Assembly: GCA_023394875.1 (NCBI GenBank)
Contig: JAEXAB010000003.1
Coordinates: 310,001 to 374,000 of the forward strand
Reading direction: 5' to 3'
DNA from: Bacillota bacterium
GTDB lineage: Bacteria; Bacillota; Clostridia; Christensenellales; DTU072
Length of the DNA stretch: 64,000 nucleotides
A program made the position numbers and the translations under genes. Position 1 is the first letter of the stretch; each line of letters opens with the position of its first letter. Positions 42,417 to 50,482 of this stretch are shown piece after piece. The notes under the pieces are model-generated. The model was not told where the DNA came from, did no database searches, and was given only the letters and a program-made list of their open reading frames with translations.

Positions 42417-42788
42417 CTAAGCTTTTTTGGAACGGCTTACCGTACGTTTCGGTCCCTTACGGGTTCGAGCGTTCTGCTTAGTGCTCTGGCCTCTTACAGG
42501 CAGTCCCTTTCTATGTCTGACACCTCTGTAGCAGCCTATGTCCTTTAGTCTTTTGATATCCAAAAATATTTCTTTACGCAAGTCGCCTTCCACGCGTATA
42601 TTGTTTTCAATATAGTCACGGATTGCAGCAACCTGGTCCTCGGATAAGTCCTTTACTCTGATATCGGGATTAACGTTAGTAGCCTCCAAAATTTTATTGG
42701 AAGTAACTCTGCCAATACCAAAAATATAGGTCAGTCCGATTTCTACTCTCTTTTCACGGGGTAAATCTACACCTGCTATACGAGCCAT
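42417..42788 (-). CDS. rpsM: 30S ribosomal protein S13
   Basis: Small-subunit head protein contacting the P-site tRNA and the central bridge, 123 residues. MARIAGVDLPREKRVEIGLTYI-type N-terminus (shown shortened: ARIAGVDLP, IGLTYIFGIG) and RGLPVRGQ-like HRKGLPVRGQSTKQNARTRKG near the C-terminus identify it. First gene of an alpha-operon segment that has its own promoter and a structured leader (42789-42954). TTGGAGGA precedes the start. Confidence 0.99.
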   Translation of the reverse strand: MARIAGVDLPREKRVEIGLTYIFGIGRVTSNKILEATNVNPDIRVKDLSEDQVAAIRDYIENNIRVEGDLRKEIFLDIKRLKDIGCYRGVRHRKGLPVRGQSTKQNARTRKGPKRTVSRSKKA

Positions 42789-42840
42789 TTAAAAATCCTC
42801 CAAAGTTTTTTAATTTGTATATATGTTAATCAATGAAGTA

Positions 42841-42910
42841 AATTATCTTTTTTTGATAATTCAGCCGCCTTCATATAGAACTCTAGTTTACCCACACCTG
42901 TCGGTATGGG
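42841..42910 (-). promoter_or_regulatory. Structured leader before rpsM
   Basis: In the leader read from the minus strand, CCCATACC-GACA-GGTGTGGG (42910-42891) forms eight pairs, and AATTATC-A7-GATAATT (42861-42841) forms seven. Neither is followed by a T run, so they are not simple terminators. The position matches the S4-controlled leader of the E. coli alpha operon, and rpsD is in this operon, so S4 feedback is plausible (inference). Confidence 0.45.
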
Positions 42911-42925
42911 AGCATTAACCTTGCT

Positions 42926-42954
42926 ATTATAGCATAGCAAAATTCACAATGCAA
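42926..42954 (-). promoter_or_regulatory. Internal promoter before rpsM
   Basis: On the minus strand TTGCAT (42954-42949), 17-base spacer ending TATGC, TATAAT (42931-42926), immediately after rpmJ. It gives the alpha-operon genes a transcript separate from the S10-spc read-through, with a leader of about 130 bases. Confidence 0.78.
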
Positions 42955-42960
42955 TTATTT

Positions 42961-43077
42961 TTATCCCTGTTTTTGCTTATGTTTCGGATATTTACTGCAA
43001 ATAATCATTACTTTGCCGTTTCTTTTAATAACCTTGCATTTGTCGCAAATAGGCTTTACAGATGGTCTTACTTTCAT
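42961..43077 (-). CDS. rpmJ: 50S ribosomal protein L36
   Basis: A 38-residue zinc-ribbon ribosomal protein, too short for many gene finders. The translation begins MKVRPSVKPICDKCKVIKR and contains the C-x2-C...C...H pattern (Cys11, Cys14, Cys27, and His32 or His33), so it is the zinc-binding form. It lies between infA and the rpsM promoter in the standard order, with GGAGG upstream of the ATG at 43077. Confidence 0.97.
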   Translation of the reverse strand: MKVRPSVKPICDKCKVIKRNGKVMIICSKYPKHKQKQG

Positions 43078-43115
43078 TTTTTATTCCTCCGTCTTTTGCT
43101 TTTGGCAATTATTTT

Positions 43116-43337
43116 TTAGACTTTATTTCTATAAGTTATTCTTCCCTTATTAAGGTCATAGGGGCTCATAGCCACCTTAACCTTATCGCCCACGCATACT
43201 CTTACGGTATGCTGACGCATTTTCCCACATAAATAAGCGGTGATAATATGGCCGTTGGTCAGTTTTACTCTAAAATTCGTACCTGGTAGAACTTCGGTAA
43301 TTACGCCTTCGACTTCAATTGCATCGTCTTTTGACAT
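43116..43337 (-). CDS. infA: Translation initiation factor IF-1
   Basis: Single OB-fold protein that blocks the A site during initiation, 73 residues. IEVEGVITEVLPGTNFRVKL and the C-terminal VKVAMSPYDLNKGRITYR are diagnostic. GGAGGAGACTAG precedes the ATG. Standard place between map and rpmJ. Confidence 0.99.
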   Translation of the reverse strand: MSKDDAIEVEGVITEVLPGTNFRVKLTNGHIITAYLCGKMRQHTVRVCVGDKVKVAMSPYDLNKGRITYRNKV

Positions 43338-43351
43338 CTAGTCTCCTCCAT

Positions 43352-43621
43352 TTATGAATTATATTTACGCAAGGCGCTGAATACCTCTGCGTCAAATACC
43401 TTTGTGCCCTTAATAAGCTTTGCAGCAATGTTTTCCAACACGTCGTCCGTCTTTTTAAGGTGCTTTATCTTTTTGAGCTTGGGCTTGTCCAGTTTTCTTA
43501 CCTCTCCGTCCACTATACTGACGAAGTTGTCGTCAATAATTTCCTTGACCATAAAAAATCTGCCTTTATCCCTTCCGGCTCTACTGAATACAACCATGCC
43601 TACAGTAATGGGCTTTTCCAT
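43352..43621 (-). CDS. KOW-domain RNA-binding protein
   Basis: An 89-residue protein with an N-terminal KOW motif (VGMVVFSRAGRDKGRFFMVKEI), similar to the L14e/L24-like KOW proteins commonly found between map and infA in Clostridia. The second half is basic and helical (LKKIKHLKKTDDVLENIAAKL). It probably binds rRNA or the ribosome; exact role unknown. AAGGAG precedes the start, and gaps to map and infA are 9 and 14 bases. Confidence 0.85.
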   Translation of the reverse strand: MEKPITVGMVVFSRAGRDKGRFFMVKEIIDDNFVSIVDGEVRKLDKPKLKKIKHLKKTDDVLENIAAKLIKGTKVFDAEVFSALRKYNS

Positions 43622-43630
43622 AACAACTCC

Positions 43631-44377
43631 TTACAAAGTAATTATTTCCACGCCGTCAGGCGTAATAATAACGGTGTTTTCGTAATGCGCCGAGGCTAAA
43701 CCGTCTGTAGTCACGTACGTCCATCCGTCTTTTTTACAGTAGACGTCGGGACTTCCCAAATTTATCATGGGCTCCACGCAGATGGTCATATTTGTTGACA
43801 CTCTTTCCCCTCTGCCTTCTCTGCCGAAGTTAAGTACCGTAGGGTCTTCGTGTACCGTTGTTCCTATTCCGTGTCCGGTAAGGTCTCTTACCACTCCGAA
43901 ACCGAAACTTTCTACGTAAGATTGTATGGCGTGTCCTAAGCTTCCCAGTCTTGCTCCGTCTTTAAGGACTTTCATCCCCTCAAAAAAGCTCTCTTTGCAA
44001 ACTCTGGCAAGTTTTCTCTTTTCATCAGTCACCTTGCCGATTTCCACCGTTCTGGCAGCGTCGGTATGATAACCGCCTATACCTACTCCACAGTCGATTT
44101 TTAGAAGCATTCCCTCTTCCAGCACCCTCTTTTCGGAAGGTATGCCGTGCACTACTTCACTATCTATCGACAAACAAACCGTTGCCGGATAGCCGTTATA
44201 ATGCAAAAAAGAAGGTACGCCACCTTGTTTTTTTATGTAAAGGTACGCCATTTCGTCAAGTTGTTTGGTTGTAACGCCTACTTTAGCGTTTTCTTCAATG
44301 AGAAGAAGGGTATCCCGTAAAATAAGTCCCGCTCTTCTCATCAAATTCAAATGCTCTTCGTTCTTAATCGTTACCAT
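43631..44377 (-). CDS. map: Methionine aminopeptidase, type I
   Basis: Removes the initiator methionine from nascent proteins. It has 248 residues. The five metal ligands are visible in order: Asp in KIDCGVGIGGYHTD (two Asp), His in TGHGIGTTVHEDP, Glu in CVEPM and Glu in HYENTVII. Substrate-binding His lies in SEVVHGIPS. The start overlaps the end of adk by 14 bases, indicating coupling. No N-terminal SEC-C zinc domain, so it is the short type Ia form. Confidence 0.98.
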   Translation of the reverse strand: MVTIKNEEHLNLMRRAGLILRDTLLLIEENAKVGVTTKQLDEMAYLYIKKQGGVPSFLHYNGYPATVCLSIDSEVVHGIPSEKRVLEEGMLLKIDCGVGIGGYHTDAARTVEIGKVTDEKRKLARVCKESFFEGMKVLKDGARLGSLGHAIQSYVESFGFGVVRDLTGHGIGTTVHEDPTVLNFGREGRGERVSTNMTICVEPMINLGSPDVYCKKDGWTYVTTDGLASAHYENTVIITPDGVEIITL

Positions 44378-44987
44378 TTAATATCTTTTTGACAACCTCG
44401 AAAAGTTCGTCTATAGATGTGTTTCCATCCACGGTAATAAGCTTGCCTCTCTTAGAATAATATTCGATAAGAGGAGCGGTCTGGGTGTTATAAACCTCCA
44501 GCCTCTTTGCGACCGTCTCAACGTTGTCGTCGGCTCTCTGATAAAGCTCTCCGCCGCATTTGGCGCATACGTTGGAAGTATATGTGGTAATATGATACGT
44601 TTCACCGCATTTGCACATTCTTCTGCCCGTTATTCTCTTAATAATTAAGTCAAAATCAACCTTGATATCAATAACGTAATCAATATCGGTCAATTTGCTC
44701 AACGCATCTGCCTGTTCCACCGTTCTGGGGAAACCGTCAAGGAGAAAACCGTTCTTGCAGTCGTCTGCTTTAATTCTGTCGGCAACAATACCGATAACCA
44801 CGCTGTCGGGTACGAGCATACCTTTGTCGATATACTCTTTTGCATTCTTTCCTAGCTCCGTCCCTTGAGCTATATTAGCCCTCAAGGCATCGCCTGTGGA
44901 AATATGTGCTATGTTGTACTCTCTGGCTATTTTGGTAGCTTGAGAACCCTTTCCCGCGCCGGGAGCGCCTAATAAAATTATCTTCAT
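44364..44987 (-). CDS. adk: Adenylate kinase, zinc-LID form
   Basis: Balances ATP, ADP and AMP. About 207 residues from the ATG at 44987; a frame from 45020 lies wholly within secY and is rejected. The P-loop GAPGAGKGSQ opens the protein, DGFPRT follows near residue 84, and the LID carries four cysteines (CKCG about 25 residues before CAKCG), the zinc-stabilised type common in Firmicutes. The stop of secY and this start are only one base apart (TAATATG), so translation is probably coupled. Confidence 0.98.
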   Translation of the reverse strand: MKIILLGAPGAGKGSQATKIAREYNIAHISTGDALRANIAQGTELGKNAKEYIDKGMLVPDSVVIGIVADRIKADDCKNGFLLDGFPRTVEQADALSKLTDIDYVIDIKVDFDLIIKRITGRRMCKCGETYHITTYTSNVCAKCGGELYQRADDNVETVAKRLEVYNTQTAPLIEYYSKRGKLITVDGNTSIDELFEVVKKILNGND

Positions 44988-44988
44988 A

Positions 44989-46305
44989 TTACTTAAGAAA
45001 TCCTTTATTGTTTTTAACAAGTAATTGCGATTCTAATTGTTTTTCGAATTCCAACGCTACGCTAACTACGATCAACAAACCTGTCGCGCTGAACGCGTTA
45101 TTCAATCCCAAACTTTCAAAACCTTTTAATTTTAGGATATAAGTAGGAATCAACGATACGAATGCTAAGAACAACGCTCCGAACAACGTAATACGGTTAT
45201 TAATCTTTCTTAAATGGTCGCTTGTGGATTTACCGGGTCTGATACCGGGGATAAATCCGCCGTTTTGCTGTATCATTCTTGCGATGTCGTCGGGATTGAA
45301 TTGTATCTGAGCATAGAAGTATGCAAAGAATATAATCAATAAGAACATGAACAAGGGATACAAATGTCCGCCTACGCCCATCCAGGTGTACCAGAAATCG
45401 GTAAAACCGTTAGTCTTACCCACAAACTGCATAATCATCTGGGGGAACATTATTAAACTGGAGGCAAAGATTATGGGCATAACGCCGCCGCTGTTTACCT
45501 TAATCGGTATATGCGTGGACTGTCCGCCGTACATCTTGTTGCCTTTGATTTGTTTCGCGTATTGAACGGGTATTCTTCTTTCGGAGAGGTCAACGAAGAC
45601 TATCAGTCCGAAAAGTAAAATAACCAATACAATGAAGCCTAACAAGAACCAGATACCGGTAAGATCGCCGTTTTTGGCTTGGTCGGGTATGGTGGAGAAA
45701 ATAGACGTTCCTATGGAAGTACCCAGTGAAGAAACAATCCCCACGAATATTATAAGAGAAGTGCCGTTTCCGATACCGAATTCGGTAATTCTTTCTCCCA
45801 GCCACATAACCAGCGCGCTTCCGCCTGTAAGAATAATTACTACGCAAATCATAGTGAATATCTTACTTACACCGTCTGTAGCCCCAAAAACTCCGGTAAT
45901 GCTGTTTTTCCAACTGAGCATTACGCCGATAGCCTGGATAATACCAAGCAATATAGCCATATAGCGGGTATATTGATTTATTTTCTTTTTCCCATCTTCT
46001 CCCTCTTTGCTCAGCTTCTCCAACTTAGGAATTATTAAGGTTAGAAGCTGCATGATAATAAAAGAGTTAATGAACGGTATGATGCCCAACGCAAAGATAG
46101 TACCGTTTTGTAAAGAACCGCCCGTAATCATACTCAGCATCCCCATAAAGTCGCTGTTTGTCGTCGATCCGAAAGTATCGGACAGGTTCAATCCAGGAAT
46201 GGGTACAAAACAACCTAATCTGTAAATCAACAAGATTATCAGAGTATATATCAGTTTTTTCCGAATTTCCGGAGTCAAAAAGGCATTCTTTAATGTTTGA
46301 AGCAT
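44989..46305 (-). CDS. secY: Preprotein translocase subunit SecY
   Basis: Core of the Sec protein-export channel, ten membrane helices, 438 residues. Recognisable: RKKLIYTLIILLIYRLGCFVPIPG-type N-terminus (RLGCFVPIPG), the ALGIIPFINSFIIMQLL plug region, GGVMPIIFASSLIMFP and the cytoplasmic FIPGIRPGKSTSDHL loop that contacts SecA. It overlaps the end of rplO by one base (TAATG). It should export the many lipoproteins and surface proteins in this window. Confidence 0.99.
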   Translation of the reverse strand: MLQTLKNAFLTPEIRKKLIYTLIILLIYRLGCFVPIPGLNLSDTFGSTTNSDFMGMLSMITGGSLQNGTIFALGIIPFINSFIIMQLLTLIIPKLEKLSKEGEDGKKKINQYTRYMAILLGIIQAIGVMLSWKNSITGVFGATDGVSKIFTMICVVIILTGGSALVMWLGERITEFGIGNGTSLIIFVGIVSSLGTSIGTSIFSTIPDQAKNGDLTGIWFLLGFIVLVILLFGLIVFVDLSERRIPVQYAKQIKGNKMYGGQSTHIPIKVNSGGVMPIIFASSLIMFPQMIMQFVGKTNGFTDFWYTWMGVGGHLYPLFMFLLIIFFAYFYAQIQFNPDDIARMIQQNGGFIPGIRPGKSTSDHLRKINNRITLFGALFLAFVSLIPTYILKLKGFESLGLNNAFSATGLLIVVSVALEFEKQLESQLLVKNNKGFLK

Positions 46306-46754
46306 TATAATACCTCTACTTTACCGCCTGCTTCCTCTATCTTCTTTGCAGCGGATTCAGAAAATTTTGCAGCCTGTACGGTCAAAGCCTTGGTTATTTC
46401 TCCATCGCCCAAAACTTTTACTCCGTATTCTTCTATTTTGCTCAGAATACCTTTAGCCAACAGTGCCTCGGCGTTTACAACGTCTCCGTTTTCAAATCTG
46501 TCGTTAAGTAAGCTTACGTTAACGGTAGAATAAGCCTTCTTGAATATAGCATTCTTGAAGCCTCTCTTAGGCAATCTGCGGGTAAGAGGCATTTGACCGC
46601 CTTCGAAGCCGGGTCTTACGCCGCCTCCGCTACGCGCCCACTGTCCTTTGTGTCCTTTACCGCTTGTCTTTCCCAAACCGGAACCAATACCTCTGCCTAT
46701 TCTTTTTGCCTTGGTGACAGCGCCCGGTGCAGGAGAAATAGTATGTAATTTCAT
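46305..46754 (-). CDS. rplO: 50S ribosomal protein L15
   Basis: Late-assembling 23S rRNA-binding protein, 149 residues from the ATG at 46754 (AGGAGG upstream; the longer frame from 46787 overlaps rpmD). RIGRGIGSGLGKTSGKGHKGQ and GGVRPGFEGGQMPLTRRLPKRG are the family signature. Its place before secY in the spc operon is standard. Confidence 0.98.
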   Translation of the reverse strand: MKLHTISPAPGAVTKAKRIGRGIGSGLGKTSGKGHKGQWARSGGGVRPGFEGGQMPLTRRLPKRGFKNAIFKKAYSTVNVSLLNDRFENGDVVNAEALLAKGILSKIEEYGVKVLGDGEITKALTVQAAKFSESAAKKIEEAGGKVEVL

Positions 46755-46764
46755 AGCTAACCTC

Positions 46765-46944
46765 CTATATTTCTTCAACCTTAACAAGGTGAGATACCTT
46801 GCTAATCATTCCGCGTACAGCGCTATTGTCTTCCTGAACAACGCTGCTGCCTATTTTCTTCAAACCAAGAGCTTCGACCGTAGCCTTTTGCGCCTTGATT
46901 CTTCCAAACTTGGATTTTACCAATGTTATCTTTAATTGTGCCAT
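46765..46944 (-). CDS. rpmD: 50S ribosomal protein L30
   Basis: A 59-residue ribosomal protein, found by reading the gap between rpsE and rplO. It translates as MAQLKITLVKSKFGR... with VEALGLKKIGSSVVQ and RGMISKVSHLVKVEEI, the typical L30 pattern. AGGAGGTTACTTATA precedes the ATG at 46944, and the stop codon TAG lies ten bases before the rplO start. Confidence 0.96.
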   Translation of the reverse strand: MAQLKITLVKSKFGRIKAQKATVEALGLKKIGSSVVQEDNSAVRGMISKVSHLVKVEEI

Positions 46945-46957
46945 TATAAGTAACCTC

Positions 46958-47470
46958 CTAATCTGCCAGTTTGTTTACGTCGATTCCGCGAGCTTTCGCC
47001 ACTTCTTCGGCGGTACGTAATGCGGCTAGTCCGGCAAGAGTTGCCTTGACACAGTTGATAGCGTTGTTACTTCCGATGCTCTTTGTACGGATATCCTTAA
47101 TTCCGGTTGCTTCCAAAACCGCTCTTACTGCGCCACCGGCGATAACTCCGGTACCTTCTACAGCAGGCATAAGAATAACTTTTCCTCTGCCGTATACGCC
47201 TTGAATAGCATGAGGTATAGTTTTCCCAACAATGGATATTGTAACCATAGCTTTTGTAGCAGCCTTAATAGCTTTTTCGATAGCTTCGGGTACTTCTTTG
47301 GCTTTGCCAAGTCCGCAACCTACTCTGTCTTTGCCGTCACCAACAACAACCAAAGCTGCAAAACGCATATTTCTGCCGCCCTTAACAACCTTAGTAACGC
47401 GGTTGATGGCTATTGTCTTCTTGATTAAATCGTCTTTTGGCTCTCTGGTAAATTTTTCGTTTCTTGCCAT
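46958..47470 (-). CDS. rpsE: 30S ribosomal protein S5
   Basis: Small-subunit protein important for decoding accuracy and helicase activity at the mRNA entry. It has 170 residues. INRVTKVVKGGRNMRFAALVV and GVYGRGKVILMPAVEGTGVIAGG identify the S5 N- and C-terminal domains. Contains the conserved Gly/Arg loop targeted by spectinomycin-resistance mutations in other bacteria. AGGAGG precedes the start. Confidence 0.98.
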   Translation of the reverse strand: MARNEKFTREPKDDLIKKTIAINRVTKVVKGGRNMRFAALVVVGDGKDRVGCGLGKAKEVPEAIEKAIKAATKAMVTISIVGKTIPHAIQGVYGRGKVILMPAVEGTGVIAGGAVRAVLEATGIKDIRTKSIGSNNAINCVKATLAGLAALRTAEEVAKARGIDVNKLAD

Positions 47471-47478
47471 ATTTCCTC

Positions 47479-47859
47479 CTATAAATTCAAGCCGGCTTCT
47501 CTTGCGCCGTCTGCTACCGCCGCTACGCGACCTGTGTATAAATACCCGCCTCTGTCAAAAACAACAGCGGTTATTCCCGCAGCTATAGCTCTTTGCGCCA
47601 CAACCTTGCCCACTACTTTGCTGGCTTCGGTCTTTGTCATGCCCGCTACCATAGCGGCTACTTCTTTTTCAGCGGTGTTGGCGCTTACTAAAGTGGTTCC
47701 GTTGCCGGAAATAGCCGTATCGTCTATTATCTGAGCATAAATATGGTTTAGTGATCTGTATACATTCAAACGCGGACGTTCTTGTGTCCCTTTGATATAA
47801 AAACGCATACGATTGTGTCTTGCTTTTCTTATTTCGTTCTTATCTACTTTGCTAATCAT
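47479..47859 (-). CDS. rplR: 50S ribosomal protein L18
   Basis: Binds 5S rRNA in the central protuberance, 126 residues. RHNRMRFYIKGTQERPRLNVYRS near the N-terminus and VVFDRGGYLYTGRVAAVADGAREAGL at the C-terminus (each shown as adjoining motifs) are diagnostic. It lies between rplF and rpsE with short gaps. The ribosome binding site AAAGGAGCG precedes the ATG. Confidence 0.97.
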   Translation of the reverse strand: MISKVDKNEIRKARHNRMRFYIKGTQERPRLNVYRSLNHIYAQIIDDTAISGNGTTLVSANTAEKEVAAMVAGMTKTEASKVVGKVVAQRAIAAGITAVVFDRGGYLYTGRVAAVADGAREAGLNL

Positions 47860-47870
47860 GATACGCTCCT

Positions 47871-48413
47871 TTATTTACCTGTAGTTTTTCCTTCCTTGCG
47901 GATAATCGTTTCATTCTTATAATGAATACCATATCCGTGGTAAGGCTCGGGCTTTCTGATGCATCTGATGTTGGCAGCAGTCTGTCCGACCAGGTTCTTA
48001 TCAATGCCCTTAACGGAAATTTCGGTAAGGTTGGGGCAGGCAAAAGTGATTCCCTCGGGAGCTTCTACCTTAACGTTGTGAGAATATCCAACGTTTAATA
48101 CCAAATTCTTACCATCCATTTGCGCCTTGTAACCTACACCGGCAATAACAAGTCCTTTCTCATAACCCTTGGTAACGCCTTCTACCATGTTGGCAATAAG
48201 AGCTCTGTAAAGACCGTGAGCCGCTTTTGTAGACTTAATTTCATTCTTTCTTTCAACGTGAATTACGTTAGCTTCGATTTTAACGTTGATGTCGGGATTT
48301 TCGATACGTTGGGATAATGTTCCCAATTTTCCTACAACCGTAACAATTCCGTTTTCGAAAGTAACTTTTACTCCGTCGGTAATTTTTATAGGTAATCTAC
48401 CAATTCTTGACAT
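47871..48413 (-). CDS. rplF: 50S ribosomal protein L6
   Basis: Two-domain 23S rRNA-binding protein near the factor-binding site, 180 residues. SRIGRLPIKITDGVKV at the N-terminus and RKPEPYHGYGIHYKNE near the C-terminus are the family markers. AGGAGGTAATTTATG marks the start. Confidence 0.98.
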   Translation of the reverse strand: MSRIGRLPIKITDGVKVTFENGIVTVVGKLGTLSQRIENPDINVKIEANVIHVERKNEIKSTKAAHGLYRALIANMVEGVTKGYEKGLVIAGVGYKAQMDGKNLVLNVGYSHNVKVEAPEGITFACPNLTEISVKGIDKNLVGQTAANIRCIRKPEPYHGYGIHYKNETIIRKEGKTTGK

Positions 48414-48423
48414 AAATTACCTC

Positions 48424-48828
48424 CTACCAAACATAGGCGAGAACTTCGCCGCCGGCGCCGATAGCGCGCGCTTTCTTGTCAGTCATAACACCCTTGGAGG
48501 TGGATATGATTGCTATACCAAGTCCGTTAAGTACTCTAGGAATTTCGTTGCTCTTAGCATAAATTCTTAGACCGGGACGGGATATTCTCTTCAATCCGGA
48601 AATAACCTTGCTGTAGTTAGCGCCGTACTTGAGTTCCACAACTATAGTATCTTGAACGCCAGCCTGATCTTTCTCAACGGTTGCGCTCTTGACGTATCCC
48701 TCTTCAACCAATATTTCGGCTATAGCCTTTTTCATATTGGAAGCTGGGATTCTGACGATTTCGTGTCTTGCAGTCAGACCGTTTCTTATACGGGTCAGCA
48801 TATCTGCGATGGGATCTGTTGTAACCAT
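48424..48828 (-). CDS. rpsH: 30S ribosomal protein S8
   Basis: Central-domain 16S rRNA-binding protein that also represses the spc operon in E. coli. It has 134 residues. TDPIADMLTRIRNGL at the start, RISRPGLRIYAKS and the closing GVMTDKKARAIGAGGEVLAYVW are typical. AGGAGG precedes the start. Confidence 0.98.
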   Translation of the reverse strand: MVTTDPIADMLTRIRNGLTARHEIVRIPASNMKKAIAEILVEEGYVKSATVEKDQAGVQDTIVVELKYGANYSKVISGLKRISRPGLRIYAKSNEIPRVLNGLGIAIISTSKGVMTDKKARAIGAGGEVLAYVW

Positions 48829-48839
48829 TTTATACCTCC

Positions 48840-49025
48840 TTACCAGCTTGCTTTCTTTACGCCGGGAATTTGTCCTTTGTAGGCCAATTCTCTAAAGCAT
48901 ATTCTGCAAATACCGTATTTTCTCAAAACAGCATGGGGTCTGCCACAGATTGCGCATCTGGTATACTCTCTGGTGGAAAACTTTTGCTTTCTTTGTTGCT
49001 TGTTAATCATTGCTTTCTTTGCCAT
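48840..49025 (-). CDS. rpsZ: 30S ribosomal protein S14, zinc type
   Basis: A 61-residue S14 of the zinc-binding (type Z) form. The four cysteines are visible in CAICGRPHAVLRKYGICRICF, slightly extended on each side (C24, C27, C40, C43). The short length and cysteines separate it from the longer zinc-independent S14. Standard place between rplE and rpsH. Confidence 0.98.
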   Translation of the reverse strand: MAKKAMINKQQRKQKFSTREYTRCAICGRPHAVLRKYGICRICFRELAYKGQIPGVKKASW

Positions 49026-49036
49026 GTTGTATCCTC

Positions 49037-49633
49037 CTATTTAACAAAAGGCATGCCAAGTTGCTTGAGCAGCTCTTTTGCCTCTTCGTCGCTTCCGGCT
49101 GTTGTTACTATACAAACGTCAAAACCTCTAACTTTTTCGATTTGATCGTAAGTAATTTCGGGGAAAATCAATTGTTCTTTGATACCCAAAGCATAGTTTC
49201 CTCTGCCGTCAAAAGAATCGGAGGGCACGCCCTTGAAGTCACGTACACGGGGAAGAGCTATGGAAATTAACTTATCAAGGAAGTTCCACATACGTTCTCC
49301 TCTTAAAGTAATCTTTGCTCCGACTACCATGTTTTCACGGACCTTAAAGTTGGCAACCGACTTCTTTGCCTTGGTCTGAACTGCCTTTTGTCCCGCAATC
49401 ATTTCCATTTCGGTTACGGCTGTCTGCAAACTCTTAGCGTTGTCTTTTACGTCGCCCAATCTCATATTGAGAGTGATCTTTTCAATCTTTGGTACTTCCA
49501 TAACGTTCTTGTAACCAAAAACTTTGGTCATACCAGCAATAATTTCTTTCTTATAAAGAGCCTTTAGTCTGTTGTCTACCTTGATAGCAACAGTCTTTTC
49601 TGCTTCTTTCTTAACTGTCTTCTTATCTGCCAT
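49037..49633 (-). CDS. rplE: 50S ribosomal protein L5
   Basis: 5S rRNA-binding protein that bridges to S13, 198 residues, with a Lys/Glu-rich N-terminal extension of about 18 residues before the usual RLKALYKKEI. EKITLNMRLGDVKDN, GAKITLRGERMWNFLDKL and DSFDGRGNYALGIKEQLIFPE are diagnostic. The longer N-terminus is supported by GGAGG upstream of the ATG at 49633. Confidence 0.97.
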   Translation of the reverse strand: MADKKTVKKEAEKTVAIKVDNRLKALYKKEIIAGMTKVFGYKNVMEVPKIEKITLNMRLGDVKDNAKSLQTAVTEMEMIAGQKAVQTKAKKSVANFKVRENMVVGAKITLRGERMWNFLDKLISIALPRVRDFKGVPSDSFDGRGNYALGIKEQLIFPEITYDQIEKVRGFDVCIVTTAGSDEEAKELLKQLGMPFVK

Positions 49634-49643
49634 CTGCCGCCTC

Positions 49644-50093
49644 CTATGCCTCTACGTTGTTTTCTGCGGGAGCTTCAGTTACCGCAGCCGCTTCCACTGC
49701 ATTGTCAGCAACGTCGGCCTTCTTGACTTTCTTTCTTACTGTGGCTTTTGCCTTCTTGTCCTCTTTAACCTTCTTGGTTTCGAGAACGGCTCCGCATTTG
49801 CACATTCTTACTTTCTTGCCGTCTACAACAGCGTGCTTAACTCTGGTTACTTTTCCGCACTCTGCGCATATAGGCATAACGTTACTAGCGTCAAAGCTCT
49901 TAGCCATGGTAATAATACCGCTCTTGTCCGAAGCCTTTCTTGCCTTAACAGCCTTCTTGACTTGGGAAATATCTTTTCCCTCAACCACTACTCTGCCGTT
50001 ATCAGCGTCAACCGCTATGATTTGACCGGTTTTACCTTTGTCTGCACCTGCGATTATTTTTACGAAATCGCCTTTTTTTACACTCAGTTTCAT
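49644..50093 (-). CDS. rplX: 50S ribosomal protein L24 with C-terminal tail
   Basis: Assembly-initiator protein binding the 5' end of 23S rRNA. It has 149 residues compared with about 102-105 normally. The KOW motif GDFVKIIAGADKGKTGQII is N-terminal, and a zinc-ribbon-like pair of CxxC-type motifs (MPICAECGKV and VRMCKCGAVLE) is present. Beyond about residue 105 there is an added tail, first Lys-rich, then Ala/Glu/Val-rich (AVEAAAVTEAPAENNVEA). The tail is probably disordered and outside the ribosome core. Confidence 0.96.
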   Translation of the reverse strand: MKLSVKKGDFVKIIAGADKGKTGQIIAVDADNGRVVVEGKDISQVKKAVKARKASDKSGIITMAKSFDASNVMPICAECGKVTRVKHAVVDGKKVRMCKCGAVLETKKVKEDKKAKATVRKKVKKADVADNAVEAAAVTEAPAENNVEA

Positions 50094-50103
50094 TTTCTAC
50101 CTC

Positions 50104-50472
50104 CTACAGAACTTCGGGAGCAAGAGAAATGATTTTCATGAAGTCTTTCTCTCTAAGCTCTCTGGCTATTGGCCCAAAAATACGTGTTCCGCGGGGCTGT
50201 TTCTGGTTATCGATAATAACGGCTGCATTGTCGTCGAATTTGATATGGCTGCCGTCAGCTCTCATAATACCTTTGTGAGTGCGTACGATTACCGCTTTAA
50301 CAACGTCGCCTTTCTTTACCGTTCCGTTAGGAGTGGCGCTCTTAACCGAAGCTACGATAACATCGCCGATGTTGCCGTTCTTCACCTTGGAGCCTCCCAT
50401 AACTCTTATACACATAATCTCTTTTGCGCCGGAGTTGTCGGCTACTTTGAGTCTTGTTTGTTGTTGTACCAT
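50104..50472 (-). CDS. rplN: 50S ribosomal protein L14
   Basis: Subunit-interface protein, 122 residues. MVQQQTRLKVADNSGAKEIMC at the N-terminus (QQTRLKVADNSGAKEI) and PRGTRIFGPIARELRE near the C-terminus are diagnostic; L14 is also the docking site of the RsfS silencing factor. Standard position after rpsQ. Confidence 0.99.
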   Translation of the reverse strand: MVQQQTRLKVADNSGAKEIMCIRVMGGSKVKNGNIGDVIVASVKSATPNGTVKKGDVVKAVIVRTHKGIMRADGSHIKFDDNAAVIIDNQKQPRGTRIFGPIARELREKDFMKIISLAPEVL

Positions 50473-50482
50473 TCCCGACCTC

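Noticed and set aside
42841..42861. Terminator before rpsM
   Set aside because: The A7-loop hairpin is AT-only with no downstream T run on the transcribed strand.
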